Positions 33,393 through 41,899 of a stretch of 64,000 bases of DNA are shown here, piece by piece (within the stretch, counting starts at the first letter, position 1; every line of letters begins with the position of its first letter). Source of the DNA: Yinghuangia soli (GTDB lineage Bacteria; Actinomycetota; Actinomycetes; Streptomycetales; Streptomycetaceae); assembly GCF_021502675.1 (NCBI RefSeq), contig NZ_JAKFHA010000005.1, positions 293,213 through 357,212 on the forward strand, in the 5' to 3' direction. Made by a program: the position numbers and the translations under genes. The notes under the pieces were generated by a model, which was not told the origin of the DNA, did not search any database, and worked only from the letters and a program-made list of their open reading frames with translations.

Positions 33393-33995
33393 GTGGCGTA
33401 CCTTGCCTCAGGCGGTCAGGAGGCGACCCCTTGCCTCCCGACGCAGGACCCGACGATCCCGTGCCCTCCGAAGCAAGAGCCCATGGACCCGCTGCTCCCG
33501 CCGCTGGACGAAATCGTCATCGGCGGCGTGGCGTTCCTGATCGTCTTCTACTTCCTGGCCAAGGTCCTCCTCCCCAGGATCCGGCAGACGCTGGAGGACC
33601 GCACCGACGCCGTCGTAGGCGGCCTCGCCCGCGCGTCCGAGGCGCAGGCCGAAGCCCAGTCCGAACGAGCCCGCTGTCGCGACCTGTTGGCGGACGCCCG
33701 CCGCGAAGCCGCGCGCCTCACCGAAGACGGCCGCGCACAGGGCGCCGCGGTGTACGCCGAGATGCGCGCCGAGGCTGCCCGCACCAAGGACGAGATCATT
33801 GCGTCCGGCCATGCCCAGATCGAGGCCGACCGCAAGCAGGCTTCGGCTGCTCTGCGTCAGGACATCGGCGGGCTGGCCGCCGACCTGGCCGGTCGCATCG
33901 TCGGTGAATCACTGCGGGACGCCGCACTTCAACGCCGCATCGTCGACCGGTTCCTCGACGAACTGGAGGCGTACGACCCGGTCGGCAGCGCCTGA
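33393..33995 (+). CDS. Orphan ATP synthase b-subunit (AtpF) paralogue
   Basis: A 200-residue protein, starting at GTG 33393 with GGAAGGA 9 bases upstream. After about 30 unusual residues with two cysteines, it reads like subunit b of the F-type ATP synthase: PLLPPLDEIVIGG, then one membrane helix (VAFLIVFYFLAKVLLP). A long Ala/Glu/Arg-rich coiled coil follows, and then the conserved GHAQIEADRKQASAALRQDI and AGRIVGESLRD. A shorter form from ATG 33483 is possible. No other ATP synthase gene is nearby. It could replace or pair with the housekeeping b subunit or serve another membrane complex. Confidence 0.88.
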   Translation: MAYLASGGQEATPCLPTQDPTIPCPPKQEPMDPLLPPLDEIVIGGVAFLIVFYFLAKVLLPRIRQTLEDRTDAVVGGLARASEAQAEAQSERARCRDLLADARREAARLTEDGRAQGAAVYAEMRAEAARTKDEIIASGHAQIEADRKQASAALRQDIGGLAADLAGRIVGESLRDAALQRRIVDRFLDELEAYDPVGSA

Positions 33996-34051
33996 CCGGC
34001 CACCGGCGGCGGGCAGGTCCGTCGACGCCCTCCTGACCTTAGGTGGACGGG

Positions 34052-34570
34052 TCAGGCGTAGGGGTCGGCGATCTCCCTCAGGCGGATGAGCGCGGTGCGC
34101 AGCTGGCTGCTGGAACGCTTGCCCAGATGCTTCGTCCAGGCCGCCTCGGTCTCCGCCTCCGCGACCCGCGCGACGGCGACCGCAGCCTCGCCGCGCGGTG
34201 CGATCTGCACCAGGCGGGCCCGCGCGTCGGCCGGGTCCGGGACGCGCCGCACGTACCCCGCCCGCTCCAACTGGTCGACGAGGAACCCCGCGGTCTGCTT
34301 GGTGACCCGGGCCTGCTCGGCCAGTTCCGATATCCGCGTCCCGCCCGGACCGATCCGGGCGAACAGGCGGCCCTGGGCCACCGTGAGATCGCCGTACCCG
34401 GCCGCCGCCAGGGCGTCGACCACGCTCGTCTCCATCGCCCGGTACGCGATGAAGCACAGCAGCCCGAGGTTCATACCGTCCGACTCCGCGCCCACTGCCG
34501 CAGAGTCGTCGTTCTCACCATCCACGCCGTCCACGCTGTCCATCTCGCCTATGCCGTCCCCAACGCTCAT
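34052..34570 (-). CDS. MarR-family transcriptional regulator
   Basis: A 172-residue MarR protein with a winged helix (LTVAQGRLFARIGPGGTRI, SELAEQARVTKQTAGFLVDQ) and the wing segment YVRRVPDPADARARLVQIA. The first 30 residues are acidic, so an internal ATG (MNLGLLCFIAY) is a possible alternative start. It is divergent from the DinB/MDMPI-type gene and separated from it by a very long perfect dyad, the obvious operator for both. Confidence 0.92.
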   Translation of the reverse strand: MSVGDGIGEMDSVDGVDGENDDSAAVGAESDGMNLGLLCFIAYRAMETSVVDALAAAGYGDLTVAQGRLFARIGPGGTRISELAEQARVTKQTAGFLVDQLERAGYVRRVPDPADARARLVQIAPRGEAAVAVARVAEAETEAAWTKHLGKRSSSQLRTALIRLREIADPYA

Positions 34571-34595
34571 GTCGCTGTGCCGTTCATCCCTTGAC

Positions 34596-34641
34596 TTTAG
34601 TACGAGCCTCTGACCAATATTAGTCAGAGGCTCGTACTAAA
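34596..34641. promoter_or_regulatory. 46-base operator dyad of the MarR regulator
   Basis: Perfect 19-bp inverted repeat (34596-34614 and 34623-34641; each half includes GTACGAGCCTCTGAC or its complement) with 8 bases between. TTGACT (34591-34596) and CAATAT (34615-34620), 18 bases apart, give a plausible promoter for the rightward gene inside it. Binding there would block that promoter. Confidence 0.8.
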
Positions 34642-34671
34642 ATGAACCGCGCCGAGGGTGAGGAGCCGGCC

Positions 34672-35328
34672 ATGGCGGACCATGACGAGGTCTGGCGCGC
34701 GGTCGACGCGCAGCGGGCGGCGATCGCCGATCTGCTCGACGACCTGGCCCCGGACGAATGGGATGTCCCGTCGCTGTGCAGCGCCTGGCGCGTCCGCGAC
34801 GTCGCCGCGCACCTGACACTCGCACACATGCCCGCCGGACGCGCCACGCTGGCCGTCCTGCGCGCCCGCGGCAGCTTCCACCGGATGATCCGCGACACCG
34901 CGGTACGCCAAGCCCGGCTACCCGCCGAGCAGTTCGCCCCCATGCTGCGCGCCATGGTCGGCTCGCGCCGTACCGCCCCGCTCATCACCCCGCTGGAACC
35001 GCTCATCGACAGCCTCGTGCACGGCCAGGACATCGCCATCCCCCTGGCCCGCGACCTCCCGATGCCCACCGCCGCGGCAGCCACCGCGGCCACGCGCGTC
35101 TGGTCGGCTCAGTGGCTGTTCCGCCCACGCCGCAAGCTGGGCCCGGTACGCCTGGTAGCCACCGACCACACCTGGGCCGAAGGCGAGGGCCCCACGGTCG
35201 AAGGCCCCATGTCGGCGATCCTTCTCCTCCTCGCCGGCCGCACCCCCGCAGCCCTACCCCGACTCACCGGCCCCGGCCTACCCACCATCGAATCCCGCGC
35301 AGCAGCCGCATCCCGTCCGGCAGCCTGA
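34672..35328 (+). CDS. DinB/MDMPI-type (maleylpyruvate isomerase-like) metal-dependent protein
   Basis: A 218-residue helical protein with the N-terminal MDMPI pattern HDEVWRAVDAQRAAIADLLD, WDVPSLCSAWRVRDVAAHLT and, later, LIDSLVHGQDIAIPL; histidines at these positions bind the metal in the family. Many members use mycothiol. ATG 34672 is chosen for its GAGGAG sequence 7 bases upstream; an in-frame ATG at 34642 directly abuts the operator. It is probably repressed by the divergent MarR protein. Confidence 0.85.
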   Translation: MADHDEVWRAVDAQRAAIADLLDDLAPDEWDVPSLCSAWRVRDVAAHLTLAHMPAGRATLAVLRARGSFHRMIRDTAVRQARLPAEQFAPMLRAMVGSRRTAPLITPLEPLIDSLVHGQDIAIPLARDLPMPTAAAATAATRVWSAQWLFRPRRKLGPVRLVATDHTWAEGEGPTVEGPMSAILLLLAGRTPAALPRLTGPGLPTIESRAAAASRPAA

Positions 35329-35552
35329 TCTACCCGCTATGCCGGCAACCTGACCCTCCCGCTCTATCGGGGTCGCCAAGATTTGCCGGCGCCGGCCCCT
35401 GTCTCTTCCGGTCCTGCCCTCATCGGCGGACGCGGCAGCAGCCTGGCTATCTGCCCAACCCCGGGGGCGGAGCTGGCCGAGGGCCTCTCGTTCCGTTGTT
35501 GGAGTCAGGGTTGTGCGCACGCGCGTCGGATCCGGCGTTGCCCCTGAATCTT

Positions 35553-35620
35553 GTTAAGGTTGACCTTAACGGAATCCGTATAGGTTGAACTGAACGGAAA
35601 CGGTTTAGGTGTGACTGAAC
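35553..35620 (+). repeat. 25-bp tandem repeats (2.5 copies) at the start of the ATPase-nuclease gene
   Basis: Unit 1 (35558-35582) and unit 2 (35583-35607) match at 20 of 25 positions and begin GGTTGA; both contain AACGGAA. A partial third unit (from 35608) covers the GTG start codon. Overlapping unit 1 is a dyad GTTAAGG-N4-CCTTAAC (35553-35570). Iteron-like spacing close to 2.4 helical turns suggests cooperative binding of a regulator, possibly the encoded protein. Confidence 0.8.
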
Positions 35621-37128
35621 TACTGGGCAAGCCGGCGCGCGTGCTGGACCGGGACCGGGAATGGGCTCTGCTGTCGGAGTTCGTGACGGACCCGGCGCCG
35701 CAGCTGAGGCTGGCGATCGTGTCGGGGCGCCGCCGCAATGGGAAGTCGTTCCTGTTGGAGGCGCTCACGGAGGCGGCGGGTGGGCTGTACCTGGCTGCGG
35801 TGCAGGAAGAGGGGAGGGTGCTGGCGCTCCAGCGGTTCAGTGAGGCGGTCGCCGAGCATGCCGGTGTGCCGGCGGGTGCGCTGCGCCTCGGTGGATGGGA
35901 GGAGGTGTTCTCCACTGCGCTGGATGTGGTCAATCGCTCGCCCCGAGCTCCGCTGCTGGTGATCGACGAGCTGCCTTACCTGTTGCAGCATTCGCCGGAG
36001 ATCCCCGGGCTGCTGCAACTGCTGTACGACCGTTCGCAGTCCGGGAAGGCACCCGGTGGCCGGATCGTCCTGTGCGGCTCGGCGATGAGCGTGATGAGCG
36101 AACTGTTGTCGGGCACCAAACCGCTGCGGGGCCGGGCCGTGCTGGATCTGCGTATGCCGGCGTTCGACTTCCGCACCGCTCGGACGCATTGGGGCGTCGC
36201 GAACCCCGAGACGGCACTGCTGGTGGACGCTTGTCTGGGCGGCGCGCCCGGGTACCGGCCGTTGGCGCTCGGAGCCGCCCCGCAGGACACGGCGGAGTTC
36301 GACGGTTGGGTCCAACGGACGTTGCTGGACCCCGGCCGTGCCCTGTACTCAAGGGTGGAAGCGGAGTTCCTGCTTCGCGAGGACCCGCGGATCACCCATC
36401 GCACCCTGTATTACGACCTGTTGTCCGCAGTCGCCCAGGGCGCCTCCTCTGCGGCGCGGATCGGAGCCCTACTCGAGCGTCAGCGTTCGGCGGTGGTGCC
36501 TCCTCTGGAGGTGCTGGAGTCCACCGGGTATCTGCGCAAGGAACAGGACCTCCTCAAGGCCCGCAATCCCGTGATCACGGTCGCCGATCCGGTGATCCGC
36601 TTCAATCAGCTGATCACGTTGCCGCTGGTGGACATGGTGGAGCACGGCCGAGCCGAACAGGCATGGCAGGAATCCCGGCCGACGTTCCACTCCAAGATCC
36701 TCGGCCCGCACTTCGAGGAAATTGCCCGCTGGTGGACCCGCGCCTTCGCTCCGGATGAGACCGCCGTGCGGGTCGGCACGGTCGGTGCGACAGAGGTGCC
36801 TGACCAGGTGGGCAGAACCAAGCACGAGGTGGATGTGCTCGCCCTCGCGCCGGGGGAACGCCCTCAGTCGGCACACGCTCGGATCACCCTCATCGGTGAA
36901 GCCAAGGCCACCGTTCAACCGCGCGGCCTGCGCGACGTCGAGCGTCTCGAACACATCCGGGACCTGCTGGCCGGTCTGGGGCACCGCACCGAGGACGCGG
37001 CCTTGGCCCTGTACTCCCTCCACGGCTTCCACCCCGACGTGCAGAAGGCCGCTGCTCGACGCCCGGACCTGCTCTTGGTCGACCTCGCAGCCTTGTATGG
37101 GGACGGGCCGGTGGTAGGCGGCAGCTGA
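35611..37128 (+). CDS. P-loop ATPase fused to a PD-(D/E)XK nuclease-like domain (archaeal ATPase/DUF234 type)
   Basis: A 505-residue protein starting at GTG 35611. The N-terminal AAA-type domain has Walker A GRRRNGKS (39-46) and Walker B LLVIDELPYL (115-124). A winged-helix-like middle (about 270-335) follows. The C-terminal domain has FEE (368-370), D408 (HEVDVLA) and E430-x-K432 (LIGEAK), the layout of the PD-(D/E)XK nuclease fold found in DUF234. It stands alone with lower G+C than its neighbours. The family is patchy and mobile in prokaryotes; suggested roles include defence or toxin-like activity, but none is established. Confidence 0.85.
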   Translation: MTELLGKPARVLDRDREWALLSEFVTDPAPQLRLAIVSGRRRNGKSFLLEALTEAAGGLYLAAVQEEGRVLALQRFSEAVAEHAGVPAGALRLGGWEEVFSTALDVVNRSPRAPLLVIDELPYLLQHSPEIPGLLQLLYDRSQSGKAPGGRIVLCGSAMSVMSELLSGTKPLRGRAVLDLRMPAFDFRTARTHWGVANPETALLVDACLGGAPGYRPLALGAAPQDTAEFDGWVQRTLLDPGRALYSRVEAEFLLREDPRITHRTLYYDLLSAVAQGASSAARIGALLERQRSAVVPPLEVLESTGYLRKEQDLLKARNPVITVADPVIRFNQLITLPLVDMVEHGRAEQAWQESRPTFHSKILGPHFEEIARWWTRAFAPDETAVRVGTVGATEVPDQVGRTKHEVDVLALAPGERPQSAHARITLIGEAKATVQPRGLRDVERLEHIRDLLAGLGHRTEDAALALYSLHGFHPDVQKAAARRPDLLLVDLAALYGDGPVVGGS

Positions 37129-37246
37129 GCGTCGGGAGCGCGAAGCTGCCGGAAGATCCGTTGCGATACCTCGTGGGGAATTGTCGGCAGGTACAGCTCC
37201 GCAGCACGATCAAGGCCTCGCCAGTCGCCACCACGGAGAGGTCATC

Positions 37247-38272
37247 ATGCAGAGCTACCACCTGGTCCGAAACGCTGACGGAACTGCCGAGTTGACGTTG
37301 CGGGAGCGCGAGATTCCGACTGCGGGGCCCGGGCAGGTGCTGGTTCGGATGCGGGCCAACTCGGTCGGATTCCGCGATGCGCTCGTGCAGGCGGGCGACT
37401 ATCCGCTGCCGGTCCTCGATGACGTCGTGGCCGGCTGCGAAGGCGCGGGGGAGGTCGTGGCGATCGGTGCCGGGGTGACCCGCGCCAAGCCCGGTGACCG
37501 CGTTGCTCTCACCGTCTTCCCGGACTGGATCGACGGGCCGTTCCGGTTCGAGTACGCCGCCCAGCTCGGCGGGACGCGCGACGGCGTACTGGCCGAGTAC
37601 GCGGTGGTCTCGGAGCAGGCCGTTGTCCCCGTCCCCGAGTATCTGTCGTACGAGGAGGCGGCAGCTCTCCCGCTTACGGCCGTCACCGCGTGGAACGCCC
37701 TTACCGGCGGCCGGCGCATCCTGCCCGGCGAGACGGTGCTCGTCCTCGGGTCGGGCGGAGTGGCCCTGGCCGCCCTGCAGTTCGCGGTCGTGTCCGGTGC
37801 GCAGGTCGTCGCCACGACCTCGAGTGGCGCCAAGGCCGCCCGTTTGCGCGAACTCGGCGCGCACCACGTCGTCGACCGCACCGAACACCCCGACTGGGCG
37901 ACCGCGGTACGCGATCTCACCGGCGGCCGCGGCGCCGACCTCGTCGTCGACGTGGCCGGCACCGTCGCCGATTCCCTGCGTGCGGCCGCGCTCGGCGGCG
38001 AAATCGCGTACGTCGGCTACGGCGTCGGCGGCACTGGCGCGGCGGCCCCGGTGGACGCCCGTACGCTGTTCGACTCCGGCGTCCGCATTCGCGGCGTCGC
38101 GGTAGGCAGCCGCGCCCAGTTCGACGAGGTCCTGCGTGCGATGAAGGTGCACCGCATGCGTCCGGTGCTCGATCCGAAGGGGTTCGCCTTCGCCGACGCC
38201 GCGGCAGCGTTTGCCCACCACCGCTCCGGCGCCGCCTTCGGCAAGGTCGTCATTACGCACGACACTCCGTGA
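37247..38272 (+). CDS. Zinc-independent MDR-family NAD(P)H oxidoreductase
   Basis: A 341-residue medium-chain dehydrogenase/reductase. The N-terminal GroES-like part lacks the catalytic zinc cysteine, and the NAD(P) fold carries VLVLGSGGVALAALQFAVV near residue 165. GGAG lies 9 bases before the ATG at 37247. Sequence places it near quinone oxidoreductases and NAD(P)-dependent alcohol dehydrogenases; the true substrate is unknown. The following RidA gene on the same strand starts 117 bases downstream. Confidence 0.88.
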   Translation: MQSYHLVRNADGTAELTLREREIPTAGPGQVLVRMRANSVGFRDALVQAGDYPLPVLDDVVAGCEGAGEVVAIGAGVTRAKPGDRVALTVFPDWIDGPFRFEYAAQLGGTRDGVLAEYAVVSEQAVVPVPEYLSYEEAAALPLTAVTAWNALTGGRRILPGETVLVLGSGGVALAALQFAVVSGAQVVATTSSGAKAARLRELGAHHVVDRTEHPDWATAVRDLTGGRGADLVVDVAGTVADSLRAAALGGEIAYVGYGVGGTGAAAPVDARTLFDSGVRIRGVAVGSRAQFDEVLRAMKVHRMRPVLDPKGFAFADAAAAFAHHRSGAAFGKVVITHDTP

Positions 38273-38389
38273 CCCGACTCGAGCGACCCGACGCGCCCCC
38301 ACCCGTCCTGACCTGGCTGGAAGCGACCGGGGGCGGGCTGCCGCGAAATCCCGGTGCGGCTGCGGTTCCTGCGCAGCAGACTCGGTGCC

Positions 38390-38806
38390 ATGACCCCGCA
38401 GATCACCCGCATCAACCCCGGTGAACTCCACGAAACGGCCGGCTACCACCACATCACTGTCGTGGAAGCCGGCCGGACGGCGTTCCTGGCCGGGCAGTGC
38501 CCTCTCGACGCGTCCGGCGCCCTGGTCGGTCCCGGCGACCTCGACGCGCAGATCGACCAGGTGGCCGCCAATGCCCTGACCGCCCTGGCTGCGGTGGGGG
38601 CCGGGCCTGAGCACGTCGTCCGCTCGGTGATCTACGTACGGAGCGACAGCAACCCGGTTCTGTCCGCCGCCTGGAGGCGCCTCGTCGCATCGCCCATCGG
38701 CGCCGCGTTCACGACCGCCAGCACGCTGCTGGGGGTCGCCCAACTCGGCTACACCGGGCAGCTCGTCGAGGTGGACCTCACCGCGGCACTTCCCGACGCC
38801 CGATAG
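38390..38806 (+). CDS. RidA-family protein 1
   Basis: A 138-residue RidA/YjgF-type protein (AFLAGQCPLDASGALVG, HVVRSVIYVRSDS, GQLVEVDLTAAL). RidA enzymes hydrolyse reactive enamine/imine intermediates. The canonical arginine of active deaminases near the C-terminus (position about 105) is not clearly present, so this may be a related subfamily. It converges with a second RidA gene 16 bases away. Confidence 0.85.
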   Translation: MTPQITRINPGELHETAGYHHITVVEAGRTAFLAGQCPLDASGALVGPGDLDAQIDQVAANALTALAAVGAGPEHVVRSVIYVRSDSNPVLSAAWRRLVASPIGAAFTTASTLLGVAQLGYTGQLVEVDLTAALPDAR

Positions 38807-38822
38807 GACGGCGGCCGCGTCC

Positions 38823-39230
38823 TCAGGGGAGTACGGCGATGGCTTCCACCTCGACCATCAAGTCCGGCTCGGCGAGGGTGGCGATGCCCAGCAGGGTGAT
38901 CGGCTTGACCGGGTCGATGCCGGCCTTTGCCGCGGCCCGGCCGATGCCCTCGCCCAGCAGCGGCATCTTGTCGGCGGTCCAATCGACCACGTAGACCGTC
39001 AGCTTTGCGACGTCCTCGAACGTGCCGCCGATCGCGGTGATCGCGGTGTTCACGTTCAGGAACGCCTGCTCGACCTGCGCCGCGAAGTCGCCCTCGCCGA
39101 CCTTGTTGCCGTCCGCGTCCCGGGCGACCTGGCCGGCCAGGAACACCATCCGCGACCCCGTCGCGATCGAGAGCTGGCGGTAGACCTCGGGCTGCGGAAG
39201 GCCTTCGGGGTTGATCAGCTGCACGCTCAT
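38823..39230 (-). CDS. RidA-family protein 2
   Basis: A 135-residue RidA/YjgF-type protein (MVFLAGQVARDADGNKVG, VAKLTVYVVDW, MVEVEAIAVLP). AGGAG sits 7 bases before the ATG. It is only distantly similar to its convergent neighbour. Divergent to it is a TetR gene with a shared 70-base control region, so the TetR protein probably regulates it. Confidence 0.9.
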   Translation of the reverse strand: MSVQLINPEGLPQPEVYRQLSIATGSRMVFLAGQVARDADGNKVGEGDFAAQVEQAFLNVNTAITAIGGTFEDVAKLTVYVVDWTADKMPLLGEGIGRAAAKAGIDPVKPITLLGIATLAEPDLMVEVEAIAVLP

Positions 39231-39269
39231 GACCACTCCTCTGCGATGTCCGGACAGGTCCGACGACGC

Positions 39270-39290
39270 TTAACATAGCAACGTTATGTA
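39270..39290. promoter_or_regulatory. Possible TetR operator
   Basis: An A+T-rich imperfect dyad (ACATA-N7-TATGT around GCAACGT) in the divergent region between RidA 2 and the TetR gene. Proposed from position and symmetry only. Confidence 0.45.
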
Positions 39291-39300
39291 TTCTGGGGCC

Positions 39301-39936
39301 ATGGCAAGGAGCAAGGATCCGGCGGTACGCGCCCTGCTGCTGGAGCGCGCCGCGCACATGCTGCGCACCCGGCAGCCGGTCACCCTGCGCTCGCTGGTCG
39401 ACGGCACCGGTGTGTCCACGATGGCGGTCTATACGTACTTCGGTGGCATGGACGGCTTGTGGACCGCGCTGCGCCAGGAGGGCTTCCGGCGTCTGGCGGC
39501 ACGGCTGGACACCGTGGACGCCACCGCGGACTCGGTGCGCGACCTGACCGCGCTGGGTGCCGCGTACATGTCCAATGCCCTTGCCGACCCGGATATCTAC
39601 CGTGTCATGTTCGACGCCGGCTTCGACCTCGAGGACGCCGCGGCCGCCGACGCGACCCTGCACCGCCTGGTCGACGCGGTCGAACGCGCCAAGGGGGACG
39701 GGCGGTTCCGCCCCGACGTGGACGCTGTCGAGCTGGCCACCCGCAGCTGGGTGATCGGGCACGGTCTGGCCTCGCTCGTCGCCGGAGGTCCGCTGCCGGA
39801 CGCCGCGCTGGCGCACGGAGTGCCGCTGCTCGCTGCGCTGTTCGCGAGTGCGGGGGACGATCCGGTACGCAGCCGCCGGTCGGTCGAGGCAGGGTGGGTG
39901 GTCGAGGTCCCGGAGAGCGGTGTGCTGGTCGGCTAG
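39301..39936 (+). CDS. TetR-family transcriptional regulator
   Basis: A 211-residue TetR protein with helix-turn-helix TLRSLVDGTGVSTMAVYTYF (about 29-48) and a C-terminal ligand-binding helical domain (WxG-type family). ATG 39301 has GGGG just upstream; an ATG at 39286 lies within the putative operator. It is divergent from RidA 2, its most likely target. Confidence 0.9.
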   Translation: MARSKDPAVRALLLERAAHMLRTRQPVTLRSLVDGTGVSTMAVYTYFGGMDGLWTALRQEGFRRLAARLDTVDATADSVRDLTALGAAYMSNALADPDIYRVMFDAGFDLEDAAAADATLHRLVDAVERAKGDGRFRPDVDAVELATRSWVIGHGLASLVAGGPLPDAALAHGVPLLAALFASAGDDPVRSRRSVEAGWVVEVPESGVLVG

Positions 39937-39979
39937 ATTGGGGCGGAATCCGTCCGATTCTGCGAGAAGTTGGTCGACA

Positions 39980-41290
39980 ATGGTCACATCTGGGAGCCGC
40001 TCGGAGAATCCCGGCGACCAAGCTCCGTCGGACGCTGCGCCGGAGCCCGGGCCGGTCGTCGGCGCGGGCTACGCCGCAGCGGCCGGCGAAACCGAAGGTG
40101 TGCGACCTTCCGGGACCGCTGGAGCCGAACGCACCGCGGAGCTTCTCCATGACGAACTCGTCGCGGGCGGCTACCTCCTGCCCGAATGGGAAGGTCCCTG
40201 GCGGGCCGTCGACCGCGAGCACTTCGTCCCCGAACGCGTCTGGGTGCCCGATCCCGACGGCTACCGGCGCCTGGACCGCGCCGACGACCCGGCTCGCTGG
40301 CGTTCCCTCGTCCACACCGACACCGCGCTCGTGACGCAGGTCGAAGGGGGCGCTTCCGAACCGGAGTTCTCCCGGCACCCCACCAGCAGCGCCAGCATGC
40401 CGCGCATGGTCGCGCGCCTGATGGCGGCGCTCGGCACCGCCGACGGCAACACCGTGCTGGAAATCGGCACCGGCGTCGGCATCGGCGCCGCACTGCTCGG
40501 CGAACGCCTCGGCGACGACCGCGTCACCTCTGTGGAAGTCGACCCGCGGATCGGCGCCCGCGTCGCCGACGTCTTGGCGCGTTCAGGACGCCACCCCCAC
40601 CTCGGCGTCGGCGACGGCACCGCGGGGTGGCCCGAACGCGCTCCGTACGACCGCTTGTTGTCGACGTTTGCGGTCCACCGCGTGCCCTGGGCCTGGGTCG
40701 ACCAGACGCGTCCCGGCGGACGGATCGTCACTCCTTGGGCCAGCGCGTTCTACAACGGCGTCCTGCTTGCGCTCGATGTCGGGGAGGATGCCGAAGGCAA
40801 GTTTGCGGCGGGCAGGGTCATCGGCGACGCGGCCTTCATGTGGGAACGCGGCCTCAGCACGGAACCACCGGAGCTCCCGGCGCACACCGCTAGCGCTACC
40901 GTCCAGCGCACGACCCGCCTTGACCCCTGGCAACTTGCCGGCGATCGCGATGCGGCGTTCGCGGTCGGACTCTTGGTCCCTGGCATCACCGGGCACGTCA
41001 CCCGGCCGTACGGCGGCGGTGCCGAGACGCCGCTCGACAACTTCACCCTGACCCTGACCGACCCGGGGTCCGGTTCCTGGGCCGCGATCGAACACGTCGT
41101 GGACGCAGAGGAATTCACTGCGCGCGCAGCAGGCCCCCGTGACATCGTCACCGACGTCGAGCAGGCGGTTGCCTGGTGGACGGCCAACGGCCGACCCACC
41201 CGCACGCGCTACGGCCTCACCGTCCGCGGGGACGCCCAGACGGCGTGGCTGGATACCCCCGACAACTCCGTACCCGTGATCACCTTTTAG
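39980..41290 (+). CDS. SAM-dependent methyltransferase, protein-isoaspartate methyltransferase-like
   Basis: A 436-residue protein. After a disordered N-terminus (about 1-50) comes a PIMT-like segment (AVDREHFVPERVW) and the SAM-binding motif I VLEIGTGVGIGAAL (159-172). A C-terminal extension of about 150 residues ends in GRPTRTRYGLTVRGD. This architecture occurs in streptomycete methyltransferases attached to ribosomal-peptide (RiPP) operons, but no ATP-grasp or lanthipeptide enzyme or precursor was seen nearby. A fragment of a second copy of its 3' end lies 0.6 kb downstream. Confidence 0.85.
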   Translation: MVTSGSRSENPGDQAPSDAAPEPGPVVGAGYAAAAGETEGVRPSGTAGAERTAELLHDELVAGGYLLPEWEGPWRAVDREHFVPERVWVPDPDGYRRLDRADDPARWRSLVHTDTALVTQVEGGASEPEFSRHPTSSASMPRMVARLMAALGTADGNTVLEIGTGVGIGAALLGERLGDDRVTSVEVDPRIGARVADVLARSGRHPHLGVGDGTAGWPERAPYDRLLSTFAVHRVPWAWVDQTRPGGRIVTPWASAFYNGVLLALDVGEDAEGKFAAGRVIGDAAFMWERGLSTEPPELPAHTASATVQRTTRLDPWQLAGDRDAAFAVGLLVPGITGHVTRPYGGGAETPLDNFTLTLTDPGSGSWAAIEHVVDAEEFTARAAGPRDIVTDVEQAVAWWTANGRPTRTRYGLTVRGDAQTAWLDTPDNSVPVITF

Positions 41291-41421
41291 CCGGGCTCGG
41301 CGGCGGGTGGGCGACGGGGCGTTAGCCCACGCGGGTGGGGACTGCCCCATTCGGCCCAAGCCGACGCGCGACGCGCTCCGCGCCGTGGCGAGACTGAAGA
41401 GTCCTCTTGCTATCTCCTGAA

Positions 41422-41730
41422 ATGGACTTCGCCGTGGCGATCGCCGTCATCTTCCAGATCCCGGGCATGACTCAGGCCCAGTACGACCAGAGCGCGGACG
41501 CGGTCACCGGCGGCCGCGGGGCGGTGCAGAACGTCACGGACTGGCCCGTCCCCGGCCTGTTGTCGCACACCGCCGGCCCCACTCCCGACGGGTGGTTCGT
41601 GGTGGACGTCTGGGAATCGGAGGAGGCGTTCCGCCAGTTCGGCGAGATCATCATCCCGATCCTGAACGGCCTGGGCGTCGCCGACGCGCAGCCGAAGGTC
41701 TACCCCGTCCACGCGATGGTGAAGAGCTAG
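41422..41730 (+). CDS. Small ABM/dimeric alpha-beta barrel-type protein
   Basis: A 102-residue protein (FAVAIAVIFQIPGMTQAQYD, HTAGPTPDGWFVVDVWES) resembling small ferredoxin-like-fold proteins of the antibiotic-monooxygenase/EthD group. There is no good ribosome-binding sequence before ATG 41422. It is a stand-alone gene with no recognised catalytic residue. Confidence 0.7.
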   Translation: MDFAVAIAVIFQIPGMTQAQYDQSADAVTGGRGAVQNVTDWPVPGLLSHTAGPTPDGWFVVDVWESEEAFRQFGEIIIPILNGLGVADAQPKVYPVHAMVKS

Positions 41731-41808
41731 GACGCCTGTCGGACCGGCTCAGAGATGAAGCCGACCGACTCGGGCAGGTGGCCGTCGACGAGGTAGGCAG
41801 CCGGCGGC

Positions 41809-41860
41809 CACCCCACCCGCACGCGGTACGGCCACACTGTCCGCGCGGAGGCCGGCGTTG
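41809..41860 (+). pseudogene. Remnant of a second methyltransferase 3' end
   Basis: In one frame this stretch reads HPTRTRYGHTVRAEAG, close to the end of the methyltransferase at 39980-41290 (RPTRTRYGLTVRGDA). At nucleotide level about 30 of 34 positions agree with 41195-41228. An in-frame TAG lies just upstream, so it cannot be a working gene. It looks like a scrap left by duplication and deletion. Confidence 0.55.
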
Positions 41861-41899
41861 GCGCGTCAAGGTCGGGCAGGGCGCCCCTGGCCTTCGAAG

